From the NCBI GenBank assembly GCA_045598285.1, contig JAZLLU010000012.1, positions 78,782-142,781 of the forward strand: DNA of 64,000 nucleotides, read 5' to 3'. A program made the position numbers and the translations under genes. Below are positions 44,345-52,593 of this stretch, piece after piece. The notes under the pieces are model-generated. The model made no database searches and had not been told where the DNA came from. It saw only the letters and a list, made by a program, of their open reading frames with translations. The stretch's first letter is position 1, and each line of letters begins with the position of its first letter. This DNA is from RGIG5612 sp045598285 (GTDB lineage Bacteria > Bacillota > Clostridia > Lachnospirales > Lachnospiraceae).

Positions 44345-45297
44345 TCTCTACTCCTTCCTCTTTCTACTGTTACACGGATTCTAGGATCTAGTAAGCCATA
44401 AACAATATCAAGTACTACCATAACACCAATGTACAAAGTCGAATAAATTATTCCAAGTGCAAGTACGTAGTTATAATCGATACCTTCACCTGTAATTGCA
44501 TCAACCATTAATTTTCCAAGTCCATTGATACCATAAATTTTTTCTACTACCAAAGCTCCTGTTAATAAATCAACAACTAAAGGAGCAATAACTGTAACTA
44601 TAGGAATAAGTGCATTCCTTAAAATATGTTTTGATACAAGTTTACTTCCATACAAACCTTTTGATTCTGCAAGCAATACATAATCGCTATCCATAACCTC
44701 AACCATTTCGTTTCTTGTAAAACGAGCTATTGTTGACATTGAAAACAGCGACAACGAAAATGCCGGTAATATCGCCGATAACAAAAATTGGTTTTTATCA
44801 AAGAAGAATGGAAATATTGGTGTCTTAAATGCAAAGAAATATTGCAAGAAAATCATAAATACATATGATGGAACGCAAACACCTATTATTGAAAGGACTG
44901 TACAAAATACATCCCAAAATTTTCCTCTATTAAGTGCGGCTGCTATTCCCAAAATCAAGCCAATTACAACACCAAAACATATAGACAGACCACCTATTCT
45001 AAATGAATTACTGGTGCAGTTTGGTAATACAGTCGCAATAGGAGCACCATTATAAAGTGATGAGCCTTTTCCAAAGCTACCACTTTCGAAGATGTTCTTA
45101 ATGTAATCACCAAATTGTACCAATATTGGTTTATCGAGACCCATTTCAATACGTTTTGCCGCAATTGCCTCTGCGCTCATTCTTTCTGACGGGAATGGAT
45201 TTCCTGGCATAATACGAACAAGCAAAAACAAAACAAACGTAATGATTAAAAGTGTAACGATACCCATTATTACTCTTTTAATAATATATTTTGCCAT
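44341..45297 (-). CDS. oppB: Oligopeptide ABC importer permease OppB
   Basis: This permease of about 318 residues has six helices and the EAA loop DYVLLAESKGLYGSKLVSKHILRNALIP. ATG 45297 is preferred to the in-frame TTG at 45303, given an AGGAAAT ribosome site. It follows oppA after 129 nt that contain a strong hairpin. Confidence 0.94.
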   Translation of the reverse strand: MAKYIIKRVIMGIVTLLIITFVLFLLVRIMPGNPFPSERMSAEAIAAKRIEMGLDKPILVQFGDYIKNIFESGSFGKGSSLYNGAPIATVLPNCTSNSFRIGGLSICFGVVIGLILGIAAALNRGKFWDVFCTVLSIIGVCVPSYVFMIFLQYFFAFKTPIFPFFFDKNQFLLSAILPAFSLSLFSMSTIARFTRNEMVEVMDSDYVLLAESKGLYGSKLVSKHILRNALIPIVTVIAPLVVDLLTGALVVEKIYGINGLGKLMVDAITGEGIDYNYVLALGIIYSTLYIGVMVVLDIVYGLLDPRIRVTVERGRSRE

Positions 45298-45353
45298 TTT
45301 CAAATTTCCTAACTACTTAATTTACTACAAAAATTTCTTTCCCAGTTTTACGA

Positions 45354-45391
45354 ATATATCAGAGTGACCTTAAAAGGCCGCTCTGATATAT
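45354..45391 (-). other. oppA-oppB intercistronic stem-loop
   Basis: Minus-strand ATATATCAGAG pairs with CTCTGATATAT, continuing inward through CC/GG past mismatches. No U-tract follows. Such stems commonly protect the oppA segment of the mRNA or limit readthrough, giving an excess of binding protein over permease. Confidence 0.75.
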
Positions 45392-45425
45392 GTTAATTTT
45401 ATTACAATAATTACAATTTGTTAAA

Positions 45426-47096
45426 TTATTTAACTATTGTTGCATTCTTATAAACTCTGTTAAGAGCTACTGGGTGGAATTCAACTCCTTCGAGAATTCC
45501 TGAAATAAGGTTTGCATTAGCTTTTGTGTAAAGAGGTGCGATAACAGCTTCGCTCATAACTATCTTTTCACCTTCATATAATGCTGCCCAACGAGCGTCA
45601 TAATCTGATACATAAGCGCCTACTGTACAATCTTTAATAATTTGATCGTAAGCTGCACTGCTCCAGAAACCATAGTTGTTAGCATTACCTGTTGTCCACA
45701 TACCCATGTATGTCATAGGATCTGCGTAGTCAGGTCCCCATCTTGTAAGAGCTACTTCGTAGTCATCATTTTGCATCTTATCAAGACGTTCAGCCTTTGT
45801 CATAGGTGCAAGTGTAATAGTTACGCCAGGAAGGTTAGCTTCAATTTGTTCTTTAATAGCTTGAGCAACTTTAGTTACTTCATCACCTTCGTTGTTACCA
45901 AATACCATTGTGAATGAGAATGTATCAACGCCAAGTTCAGCTTTAGCTTTTGCAAAATACTCTTGAGCTTTTGCTACATCAAATGAGCAAACATCTTTGA
46001 ACATATTTTGGTCAGCTGAGAAGTCTTCTCCTGTTGACGCTGAAGAAGCAAATTGTGGAGGAACAGCTGTGTATGTAGGAAGTGAACCGTCCATTACATA
46101 GTTGTTAACGAGTGCTTCTCTATCAATTGCATTTGTAAATGCAAGACGAAGGTTTGTGTTTGCAAGATAACCATTTGCATTATTCTTTGTCTGGCTAAAT
46201 GTTAAGTACCACATATATCCAGCACCAGTAACCTTAAGGTTATTAGCGATTGAACCAGATTCTTTAACAGCTGCAACTTGGTCGCCACTTACTGTAACGA
46301 GGTCTAAGTTTCCGCTCTGGAATGCTGTTAATGCGTTATCTGACGAACCAACTACTTGGTAATTAATTCCATCTAATTTAACTTTGTCTGCATCATAGTA
46401 ATCTTCATTCTTTACAAGTGAAAGGCTAGCTGTACCAGGTGTGTAATCTGAAAGTATAAAAGCACCATTTGAAAGGAATGTGTCTGGGCTTGTACCATAC
46501 ATACCATCATCTAAACTCTCATAGAATTTTTGGTTGATTGGATAGAATGTTGGGAAGTACATAAGTGATGGGAAGAATGAAACAGGTACTTCCAATTGTA
46601 CTTCTAATGTCTTATCATCAATTGCTTTAACACCCAATGTTTTAGGGTCAGCACCATCATAAAGAATAGCATCAGCATTCTTTATTGCACCAACAGATGA
46701 ATCAAACATATAGTTATATTCTTCGTTTGCTGTCATAGCAAGTCGCCATGCGAATACAAAGTCGTTAGCTGTAACAGGATCACCATTAGTCCAGTTAGCA
46801 TCATCGCGAATCTTGAATGTATATGTGCATCCGTCATCAGAAACAGACCAGCTTTCAGCTAAAGCAGCAACTGCTGCACCATCAGCGTCCATCTGAGTCA
46901 AACCATCAATACAGTCAGCGATTACTTCAAAAGAGTCACCATCTGTAGCGAGGTTAGTGTCAAGTGACATAACGTTTGTTCCTAACATAACGTTAGCAAC
47001 AGCGCCTTTAGCTTTTTTCTTTCCGCAACCTGCGCAAAGACCTGCTACTAAAGCAACAGAAAGAGCTACAAGCATAATTGTTTTTAGTTTTCTCAT
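45426..47096 (-). CDS. oppA: Oligopeptide-binding lipoprotein OppA
   Basis: This 556-residue SBP_bac_5 family protein has a signal peptide with lipobox (LVAGLCAGCGKKK), so it is lipid-anchored outside the membrane. WSVSDDGCTYTFKIRDDANWTNGDPVTANDFVFAWR is the family signature. It is the first gene of the opp operon, with a strong promoter and a nearby palindrome upstream. Confidence 0.95.
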   Translation of the reverse strand: MRKLKTIMLVALSVALVAGLCAGCGKKKAKGAVANVMLGTNVMSLDTNLATDGDSFEVIADCIDGLTQMDADGAAVAALAESWSVSDDGCTYTFKIRDDANWTNGDPVTANDFVFAWRLAMTANEEYNYMFDSSVGAIKNADAILYDGADPKTLGVKAIDDKTLEVQLEVPVSFFPSLMYFPTFYPINQKFYESLDDGMYGTSPDTFLSNGAFILSDYTPGTASLSLVKNEDYYDADKVKLDGINYQVVGSSDNALTAFQSGNLDLVTVSGDQVAAVKESGSIANNLKVTGAGYMWYLTFSQTKNNANGYLANTNLRLAFTNAIDREALVNNYVMDGSLPTYTAVPPQFASSASTGEDFSADQNMFKDVCSFDVAKAQEYFAKAKAELGVDTFSFTMVFGNNEGDEVTKVAQAIKEQIEANLPGVTITLAPMTKAERLDKMQNDDYEVALTRWGPDYADPMTYMGMWTTGNANNYGFWSSAAYDQIIKDCTVGAYVSDYDARWAALYEGEKIVMSEAVIAPLYTKANANLISGILEGVEFHPVALNRVYKNATIVK

Positions 47097-47130
47097 GTTT
47101 ATTTCCTCCTAAACATTTTTTACTTTAGCG

Positions 47131-47146
47131 TGGTAATGTGTTACCA
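47131..47146. promoter_or_regulatory. Palindromic operator candidate in the opp leader
   Basis: TGGTAA-TGTG-TTACCA is a perfect 6-bp-arm palindrome. It lies about 10-25 nt downstream of the predicted opp transcription start, a classic roadblock or repressor position. Confidence 0.55.
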
Positions 47147-47164
47147 AATTAATGTATTGCAGTG

Positions 47165-47193
47165 ATTTTACACTACCATATCCAATAAGTCAA
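47165..47193 (-). promoter_or_regulatory. Promoter of the opp operon
   Basis: Minus-strand TTGACT (47193-47188), a 17-nt spacer and TAAAAT (47170-47165), with TG just before the -10. It leaves a leader of about 60 nt before oppA. Confidence 0.85.
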
Positions 47194-47284
47194 CAATAAT
47201 TACTAAAAAAGTTGTTTATTTTATTTTTTTCAAAAAAAGCATTTTATCTTTAATTTTATTTGCATTGTGCTATTATTATTAAAT

Positions 47285-48682
47285 ATGAAAACTAAAACTT
47301 CATTTTTTACAAAAGAAAAGAATTTCTATAAAGCGCTCTTTGGAATGCTTGCCTTTGTAGCACTTCAAAATGTTGTTGCCTACTCTGTAAATATGGCCGA
47401 TAACATTATGCTAGGAAGTTATTCTCAAGCATCTTTAAGCGGTGCTGCAACAGTTAACCAAATCTTTTTCATGATTCAGCAATTTGCTATCTCATTTGGA
47501 AATACGCTTGTTGCTATCGCAGCACAATACTGGGGACAAAACAGAGTTAATCCTATAAAGAAATTAACAGGAATTGCATTTAAGATTGGCCTAGCTATAA
47601 CTATAGTATTGGTTTTACTTTGCCTTATTATTCCTAAGGGAATTCTTAAAATTTTTACAAATGAAACCGATATTATTGCAGAAGGCGAAAAGTACTTAGC
47701 TATTATCGTTTGGACTTTTATCTTATACATATTAACTAATATTTTTATGGCCGCCCTTCGAAGCGTAGGCACAGTTAATATTAGTTTTTATATTTCAATA
47801 ATATCTTTAGTAATAAATGTTGGAATTAACTACGTTTTAATTTTCGGTAAAGCAGGTTTTCCTGAACTTGGAATCGTTGGTGCTGCAATCGGAACATTAA
47901 TTGCTAGAATTATTGAACTTCTGATAGTTCTTTTCTATCTAATCTTTATAGATAAAAAACTCAATTTGTTTAAGAACGACGAAGGAAGTTTTAGTCTTAG
48001 ATGGCTTACTGGAAATGATAAAAACCTTTGGAAAGATTATCTTAAAATTTATCTTCCAATTATGTGCGCAACCGTTCTTTGGGGCGTATCAGTTCCAATG
48101 CAAACAGCTATCTTAGGTCATCTAAGCGCTGATGCTATTGCCGCTAACTCTGTAGCAACAACGTTTTATCAATACTTAAAAGTTATCGTAGTTGCTATGA
48201 GTTCTACTAGCGCAGTTATGATTGGACAGTCAATTGGAAAAGGAAACTACGAAGAAGTTAAAGCTGCAGGAAGAACTCTTTCATGTATCGATGTTGGTAT
48301 AGGTCTTGTTCTTGGACTTTTACTTATAGTCTTAAAGAACCCTCTACTCTCACTTTATAAATTAAACCCATCAGCAACATCAATGGCAGGTGATTTAATT
48401 TTACTTATGGCTTTAATCATGGTCGGAATGAGTTATCAAATGCCTGTAAGTTTTGGAATTTTCCAAGGCGGTGGCGATGCTAACTTTGCTATGGCTATGA
48501 ACCTTATATGTACATGGGCAATAGTTATGCCGCTCTCTTTTATGGCAGCATTTTGGTGGAAACTTCCTGTTGTATGGGTAGTTTTAATAATTCAATCAGA
48601 TCAACTATTTAAGGGACTTCCTGTATTTATACATTTTAGAAAATATACATGGATTAAAAAACTAACTAGAGATGATGCATAG
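47285..48682 (+). CDS. MATE-family efflux transporter
   Basis: This cation-coupled multidrug or metabolite exporter has about twelve helices in 465 residues, with the MATE-type segments VAYSVNMADNIMLGSYSQ and GAAIGTLIARIIELLIV. ATG 47285 is chosen; an in-frame GTG at 47267 lies next to the extended -10 TGCTATTAT (47268-47276). The -10 ends only 8 nt before the ATG and no ribosome site is visible, so the mRNA may be nearly leaderless. It is one of the few plus-strand genes, divergent from opp. Confidence 0.9.
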   Translation: MKTKTSFFTKEKNFYKALFGMLAFVALQNVVAYSVNMADNIMLGSYSQASLSGAATVNQIFFMIQQFAISFGNTLVAIAAQYWGQNRVNPIKKLTGIAFKIGLAITIVLVLLCLIIPKGILKIFTNETDIIAEGEKYLAIIVWTFILYILTNIFMAALRSVGTVNISFYISIISLVINVGINYVLIFGKAGFPELGIVGAAIGTLIARIIELLIVLFYLIFIDKKLNLFKNDEGSFSLRWLTGNDKNLWKDYLKIYLPIMCATVLWGVSVPMQTAILGHLSADAIAANSVATTFYQYLKVIVVAMSSTSAVMIGQSIGKGNYEEVKAAGRTLSCIDVGIGLVLGLLLIVLKNPLLSLYKLNPSATSMAGDLILLMALIMVGMSYQMPVSFGIFQGGGDANFAMAMNLICTWAIVMPLSFMAAFWWKLPVVWVVLIIQSDQLFKGLPVFIHFRKYTWIKKLTRDDA

Positions 48683-48690
48683 GTGTATTA

Positions 48691-48732
48691 TATCAAATAG
48701 TTGATATATAATAATTATTTGTTATATATCAA
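48691..48732. promoter_or_regulatory. Nested inverted repeats overlapping a promoter
   Basis: TATCAA-ATAG-TTGATATATAA is followed after a 10-nt loop by TTATATATCAA. The last two form a perfect 11-bp-arm repeat (48701-48711 with 48722-48732). TTGATA also serves as a plausible -35 with an AT-rich -10 near 48724-48730. It probably is a repressor-controlled promoter of the following small gene. Confidence 0.6.
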
Positions 48733-48759
48733 TTATAACAGAAAGGAGAAGGATATTTT

Positions 48760-49041
48760 ATGGCATTAAGAGATGAATGGAAACAAACAGGAAAAGATTT
48801 AGGTGGTGCTTTTAAAGGCTTAGGGAAAAACATAGGTCGTTCAGCACATGACGTTGTTGAAAAAGCAGATGATGCAATTTCTGACGAAAATGACAAAGTA
48901 GTAGATGACTCAAACGTATTTAATGATGGTAGTTGGAGAAAAACAGGAAAAGATTTAGGTGGTGCTTTTAAGGGTCTAGGAAAATCAATTATACGTTCAG
49001 CAAAAACTGGTTTAGAAAAACTAGACGATGAAGATAACTAA
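48760..49041 (+). CDS. Small protein with a duplicated TGKDLGGAFKGLG motif
   Basis: This 93-residue protein is built from two copies of an approximately 24-residue unit (WKQTGKDLGGAFKGLGKNIGRSA and WRKTGKDLGGAFKGLGKSIIRSA) separated by an acidic linker. The units have glycine spaced as in amphipathic or glycine-zipper helices. There is no signal peptide or full transmembrane helix. An AGAAAGGAGAAGG ribosome site and a terminator flank it. I do not know its function; membrane-surface association or stress response is a guess. Confidence 0.85.
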   Translation: MALRDEWKQTGKDLGGAFKGLGKNIGRSAHDVVEKADDAISDENDKVVDDSNVFNDGSWRKTGKDLGGAFKGLGKSIIRSAKTGLEKLDDEDN

Positions 49042-49042
49042 C

Positions 49043-49071
49043 AAAAGTCGTGAAAAATCTTCACGACTTTT
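49043..49071. terminator. Bidirectional terminator between small protein gene and tRNA-Pro
   Basis: The perfect 12-bp stem AAAAGTCGTGAA/TTCACGACTTTT with loop AAATC has T-runs on both sides. It ends the plus-strand small gene and the minus-strand tRNA-Pro transcript. Confidence 0.9.
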
Positions 49072-49074
49072 TTA

Positions 49075-49148
49075 TCGGGGTGACGCGATTCGAACGCGCG
49101 ACCCCTTGCTCCCGAAGCAAGTGCTCTACCAAGCTGAGCCACACCCCG
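49075..49148 (-). tRNA. tRNA-Pro(CGG)
   Basis: The minus-strand cloverleaf has acceptor CGGGGTG/CACCCCG, D-arm GCTCAGCTTGGTAGAGC, anticodon stem CTTGC/GCAAG with loop TTCGGGA (anticodon CGG), and T-arm GCGCG/CGCGT with loop TTCGAAT. The discriminator is A, and no CCA is encoded. It lies downstream of the second MATE gene on the same strand with no clear promoter of its own. Confidence 0.95.
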
Positions 49149-49174
49149 AAAATATTAAATTAATTACTAGTACT

Positions 49175-50596
49175 CTACTCTATATTAGGTTCAGCATACT
49201 CTTTATTTAAGAGTTCAGGATTAAATTCGCTATCAAACACCTTCATTACTTTCTTATTCGTTACAAAGTAGTATACGACGCAAAGAATAATCTGGCAAAC
49301 AGACGAAATAGGAGTTGCTAATGCAATTATAAAAATGTTTGCGCCCGGCATATTTAAGAAAAGAAGCGCAACAGGAATTCTTATTACGACGCCAAGCAAA
49401 CCTTGGATTGCTGTGATAGTCGTCTTTCCGCATCCATTAAAATATCCAATAAAACAGAACAAAAATGACGTTAGGAACGTATCAATAGCATAAGCTTTAA
49501 GATACAAAGCTGCCGCTTCCATTACTGCTGTGTCGGTAGTAAAAATTCTAGTAAGCCATGTTCCGTGGATTCCTGAGAAATAAAACATAATACACGAAAA
49601 GACAAGCGATACCCAAATAGCATGAACTAAAGCTTTCTTTGCTCTCTTTAATTTTTTAGCACCAACGTTGTGAGCAACGAATGCTGCTAAAGATTGCATA
49701 GATGCTAACGGAACTAGCATAATGAAAGTAATAAGCTTTCCACCTACTCCAGCGCCAGCACTTTCAGCTAGTCCTAAAGAATTACAAATAGCTGCCATTG
49801 CCGCAAAAGAACATGAAACGACAGCATCCATTAATGCTAAAGGCAAACCAATCTTAAGAACTTGAAGTGCATACGTTTTATTGAACTTAACATTTTCTTT
49901 AGAAAAAGTGAAAGGAAGACCTTTCTTTCTAACAAGCAAGATTGAAATAACAACACTAATTCCTTGAGAGAAAATAGTTGCGATTGCAGCACCAGCAGCG
50001 GCCATATTAAATACGCCAACTAACAAAAGATCTCCGCCAAGATTAATTACACTAGCAATAGCAACAGCTATTAAAGGAGTTTTAGAATCTCCAATACCTC
50101 TAAAGACAGCACCAACAACGTTATATGCGACTATAAAAATCATACCCGCTGCACAAATACGTGTGTAAGCTACACCTTGCTCAAAAGCTTCTTTAGGCGC
50201 TTGCATAAGATTCATAAGTTGAGGTGCAAAAATCAAAAGGATAGTCATCATAACGATGGCTAAAACAGAGAACAAAATAATACTTGTTCCAATAACGTCG
50301 CCAGAATTTTTCTTTTTACCCTCTCCAATAAATTGACCAATTAATACCGTTGTACCCATTGCAATATCGGCGGCTATGGAAGTAAAAATCCAAATAAGCT
50401 GAGAACCGATAGAAACGGAAGAAACGTTCGCCGCAGAGCCAAACTGCCCTACTATCAAAAGGTCAACCGCACCATAAAGAGACTGGATAGCGAGCGTAGC
50501 CAGTATAGGAAGCATAAACTTCATTAATGGCCCCAAGATGGGGCCATTAGTAAAGTCAATTTCTTTTTTAGTTTTTGCCGTTTTTGTTTCGCCCAT
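49175..50596 (-). CDS. MATE-family efflux transporter, downstream of tsf
   Basis: This 473-residue MATE exporter with about twelve helices carries TNGPILGPLMKFMLPILATLAIQSLYGAVDLLIVGQFG at its start. It begins 4 nt after the tsf stop, so it is co-transcribed with rpsB-tsf, where pyrH normally stands. It is only distantly like the plus-strand MATE protein at 47.3 kb. Confidence 0.93.
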   Translation of the reverse strand: MGETKTAKTKKEIDFTNGPILGPLMKFMLPILATLAIQSLYGAVDLLIVGQFGSAANVSSVSIGSQLIWIFTSIAADIAMGTTVLIGQFIGEGKKKNSGDVIGTSIILFSVLAIVMMTILLIFAPQLMNLMQAPKEAFEQGVAYTRICAAGMIFIVAYNVVGAVFRGIGDSKTPLIAVAIASVINLGGDLLLVGVFNMAAAGAAIATIFSQGISVVISILLVRKKGLPFTFSKENVKFNKTYALQVLKIGLPLALMDAVVSCSFAAMAAICNSLGLAESAGAGVGGKLITFIMLVPLASMQSLAAFVAHNVGAKKLKRAKKALVHAIWVSLVFSCIMFYFSGIHGTWLTRIFTTDTAVMEAAALYLKAYAIDTFLTSFLFCFIGYFNGCGKTTITAIQGLLGVVIRIPVALLFLNMPGANIFIIALATPISSVCQIILCVVYYFVTNKKVMKVFDSEFNPELLNKEYAEPNIE

Positions 50597-50600
50597 TAGA

Positions 50601-51692
50601 TTACATATTCATCTGTTTAGCAACTTCTTCAGCAAAGTTTTCTTGTTTCTTTTCGATACCTTCGCCAGTTTCAAAACGAATCATCTTGTTAATCTTAAGT
50701 TCTGGATCAACACTCTTAAGGTAAGCGCCGACAGCTTGTTTTCCGTCTTCAGCCTTAACATAAACTTGGTCTAAAAGACAAATCTCTTTAAGTTGTTTTG
50801 CAAAACGACCTTCAACCGCCCCAACAAAAATCTTATCAGTTGTGATAGTATCTCTATCTTGATTAGCTAATCCAGCAAGCTGAGTCTTAGCATCATCTGA
50901 TAAGAAGTTGAAGAGATAATTCATGTTGTTCTTTTGCTCTCCATAAATAGCAATATCTTCGTCAGACCAAACTTTTTCGTTACATGCTCTGTCGATGAGC
51001 TTAAGTAAGATTGGTTTTGGAAGTGTATCTGGAGTATTAAGAGCACTTTCAACAGTGATTTCTTTTAATTTGTCTAAAGCTTCCTGAGACATATCTTCTC
51101 TAGCGATATATTCAGGGTTCATAGCAGCTACTTGCATAGCAATATTCTTAAGAGCTTCTTTGTTAGCGTCGTTGTCAGCGCAATCAGCACCAACTAAAAC
51201 ACCAATACGTCCGCCGCCGTGAATATAAGGAACCATAAGGCCATCAAATACAACCTTTTGGAATCTTCTAATAGAAATCTTTTCACCGATTGTAGCAATC
51301 ATATTAACGAGTGCATCGTTAACGCTCTTTCCTGGTTCAGCTGCCCAATCTTCGCCTAAAAGAGTTTCTACGTCAGTAGCATCACTTTTAGCGATTTGTC
51401 CAGCAACTTCAGTAACGAAGTTTTGGAATTTTTCGTTCTTAGCAACGAAGTCAGTTTCAGAGTTAACTTCAACGATAACTGCTATGTTACCTTCAACTAA
51501 AACTTTTACAATACCTTCAGCAGCAATTCTTCCTGCTTTCTTAACAGCCTTAGCTTCACCAGATTTTCTAAGAGCCTCAACTGCTTTATCCATATCGCCA
51601 TCATTATCAACAAGGGCATTCTTACATGCCATAATGCCAGCGCCTGTTAAATCTCTAAGTTCTTTTACCATAGCTGTGGTTACTTCTGCCAT
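50601..51692 (-). CDS. tsf: Elongation factor Ts
   Basis: This is the nucleotide exchange factor for EF-Tu. The N-terminal UBA-like domain is VKELRDLTGAGIMACKNALVDNDGDMDKAVEALR; the core includes EVNSETDFVAKNEKF. It has 363 residues, longer than the roughly 300 seen in many clostridia, with an enlarged C-terminal core. It follows rpsB. Confidence 0.96.
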   Translation of the reverse strand: MAEVTTAMVKELRDLTGAGIMACKNALVDNDGDMDKAVEALRKSGEAKAVKKAGRIAAEGIVKVLVEGNIAVIVEVNSETDFVAKNEKFQNFVTEVAGQIAKSDATDVETLLGEDWAAEPGKSVNDALVNMIATIGEKISIRRFQKVVFDGLMVPYIHGGGRIGVLVGADCADNDANKEALKNIAMQVAAMNPEYIAREDMSQEALDKLKEITVESALNTPDTLPKPILLKLIDRACNEKVWSDEDIAIYGEQKNNMNYLFNFLSDDAKTQLAGLANQDRDTITTDKIFVGAVEGRFAKQLKEICLLDQVYVKAEDGKQAVGAYLKSVDPELKINKMIRFETGEGIEKKQENFAEEVAKQMNM

Positions 51693-51720
51693 AGTTAAAC
51701 CTCCTTAATTAAATCAAAAA

Positions 51721-52491
51721 TTATTCAGCATCTTCTGCTTGAGCTTCTTCTACTGCTTCTACTTGAGCTTCAGCATCAGCTTCTTTGGTATCTTCAGTTA
51801 CAAACTCTTCACCTTGGTTAGCTTCGATAATAGCGTCAGCCATCTTAGCAACGATAAGTTTTACTGCACGGATAGCATCATCGTTTCCTGGAATAACAAA
51901 ATCAAGGTCATCAGGATCACAGTTAGTATCGCAGATACCAATAAGTGGAATATTAAGTTTGTGAGCTTCTTGGATACAAATTTTTTCTTTCTTAGGATCA
52001 ACTACGAAGATAGCATCAGGAACTTTCTTCATATCTTTGATACCGCCAAGGTTCTTCTCAAGTTTCTCATGCTCTTTTTGGAGCATAGCAACTTCCTTCT
52101 TAGGAAGAACTGCAAAAGTTCCATCTTCAGCCATCTTTTCGATGTCTTTTAATCTTTTAATTCTGCTTTGAATTGTTTTGAAGTTGGTAAGCATACCACC
52201 AAGCCATCTCTCATTTACATAGAACATACCACAACGAAGAGCTTCGCTTTGGATAGCTTCTTGTGCTTGCTTTTTAGTACCAACGAAAAGGATTGTGCCG
52301 CCTTGGGCTGCGATGTCAGAAATTGCATCGAATGCGTTATCGATAAGACCAACTGTCTTTTGAAGATCGATAATATAGATACCATTTCTTTCTGTGTAGA
52401 TGTATGGAGCCATTTTAGGGTTCCATCTTCTAGTTTGATGTCCAAAATGAACACCAGCTTCAAGTAACTGTTTCATAGATATAACACTCAT
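51721..52491 (-). CDS. rpsB: 30S ribosomal protein S2
   Basis: This 256-residue protein begins MSVISMKQLLEAGVHFGHQTRRWNPKM and contains FVGTKKQAQEA and ERWLGGMLTNF, all S2 signatures. The last 30 residues are an acidic Glu/Ala tail. An AAGGAGG site lies 8 nt before the ATG. Confidence 0.97.
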   Translation of the reverse strand: MSVISMKQLLEAGVHFGHQTRRWNPKMAPYIYTERNGIYIIDLQKTVGLIDNAFDAISDIAAQGGTILFVGTKKQAQEAIQSEALRCGMFYVNERWLGGMLTNFKTIQSRIKRLKDIEKMAEDGTFAVLPKKEVAMLQKEHEKLEKNLGGIKDMKKVPDAIFVVDPKKEKICIQEAHKLNIPLIGICDTNCDPDDLDFVIPGNDDAIRAVKLIVAKMADAIIEANQGEEFVTEDTKEADAEAQVEAVEEAQAEDAE

Positions 52492-52496
52492 GTTAT

Positions 52497-52593
52497 ATAC
52501 CTCCTTCTTTGTTTTTTAACTTCCCCAAGCTGTCATCTTTCTTAGCCACCTTTGCCAAAGTGAAGGCACATGCCGCGAAATAGGCCCGGGTGA
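52497..52593 (-). promoter_or_regulatory. rpsB leader with hairpins
   Basis: The roughly 100 nt between the YfhO stop and rpsB contain on the minus strand the self-complementary GGCATGTGCC and several G-rich/C-rich segments, ahead of the Shine-Dalgarno. Its position suggests autogenous control by S2. I cannot match it to a named leader family. The promoter may lie inside the end of the YfhO gene. Confidence 0.45.

Noticed and set aside
47267..47284. GTG start for the plus-strand MATE gene
   Set aside because: It would lie within the extended -10 element and adds only a few non-conserved residues; the ATG at 47285 is better.
49028..49210. Plus-strand frame over the tRNA-Pro gene
   Set aside because: It translates the terminator and the tRNA antisense; no independent support.
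52497..52593. Assignment to a named ribosomal-protein leader family
   Set aside because: Hairpins are present, but I could not match a specific published consensus by eye.
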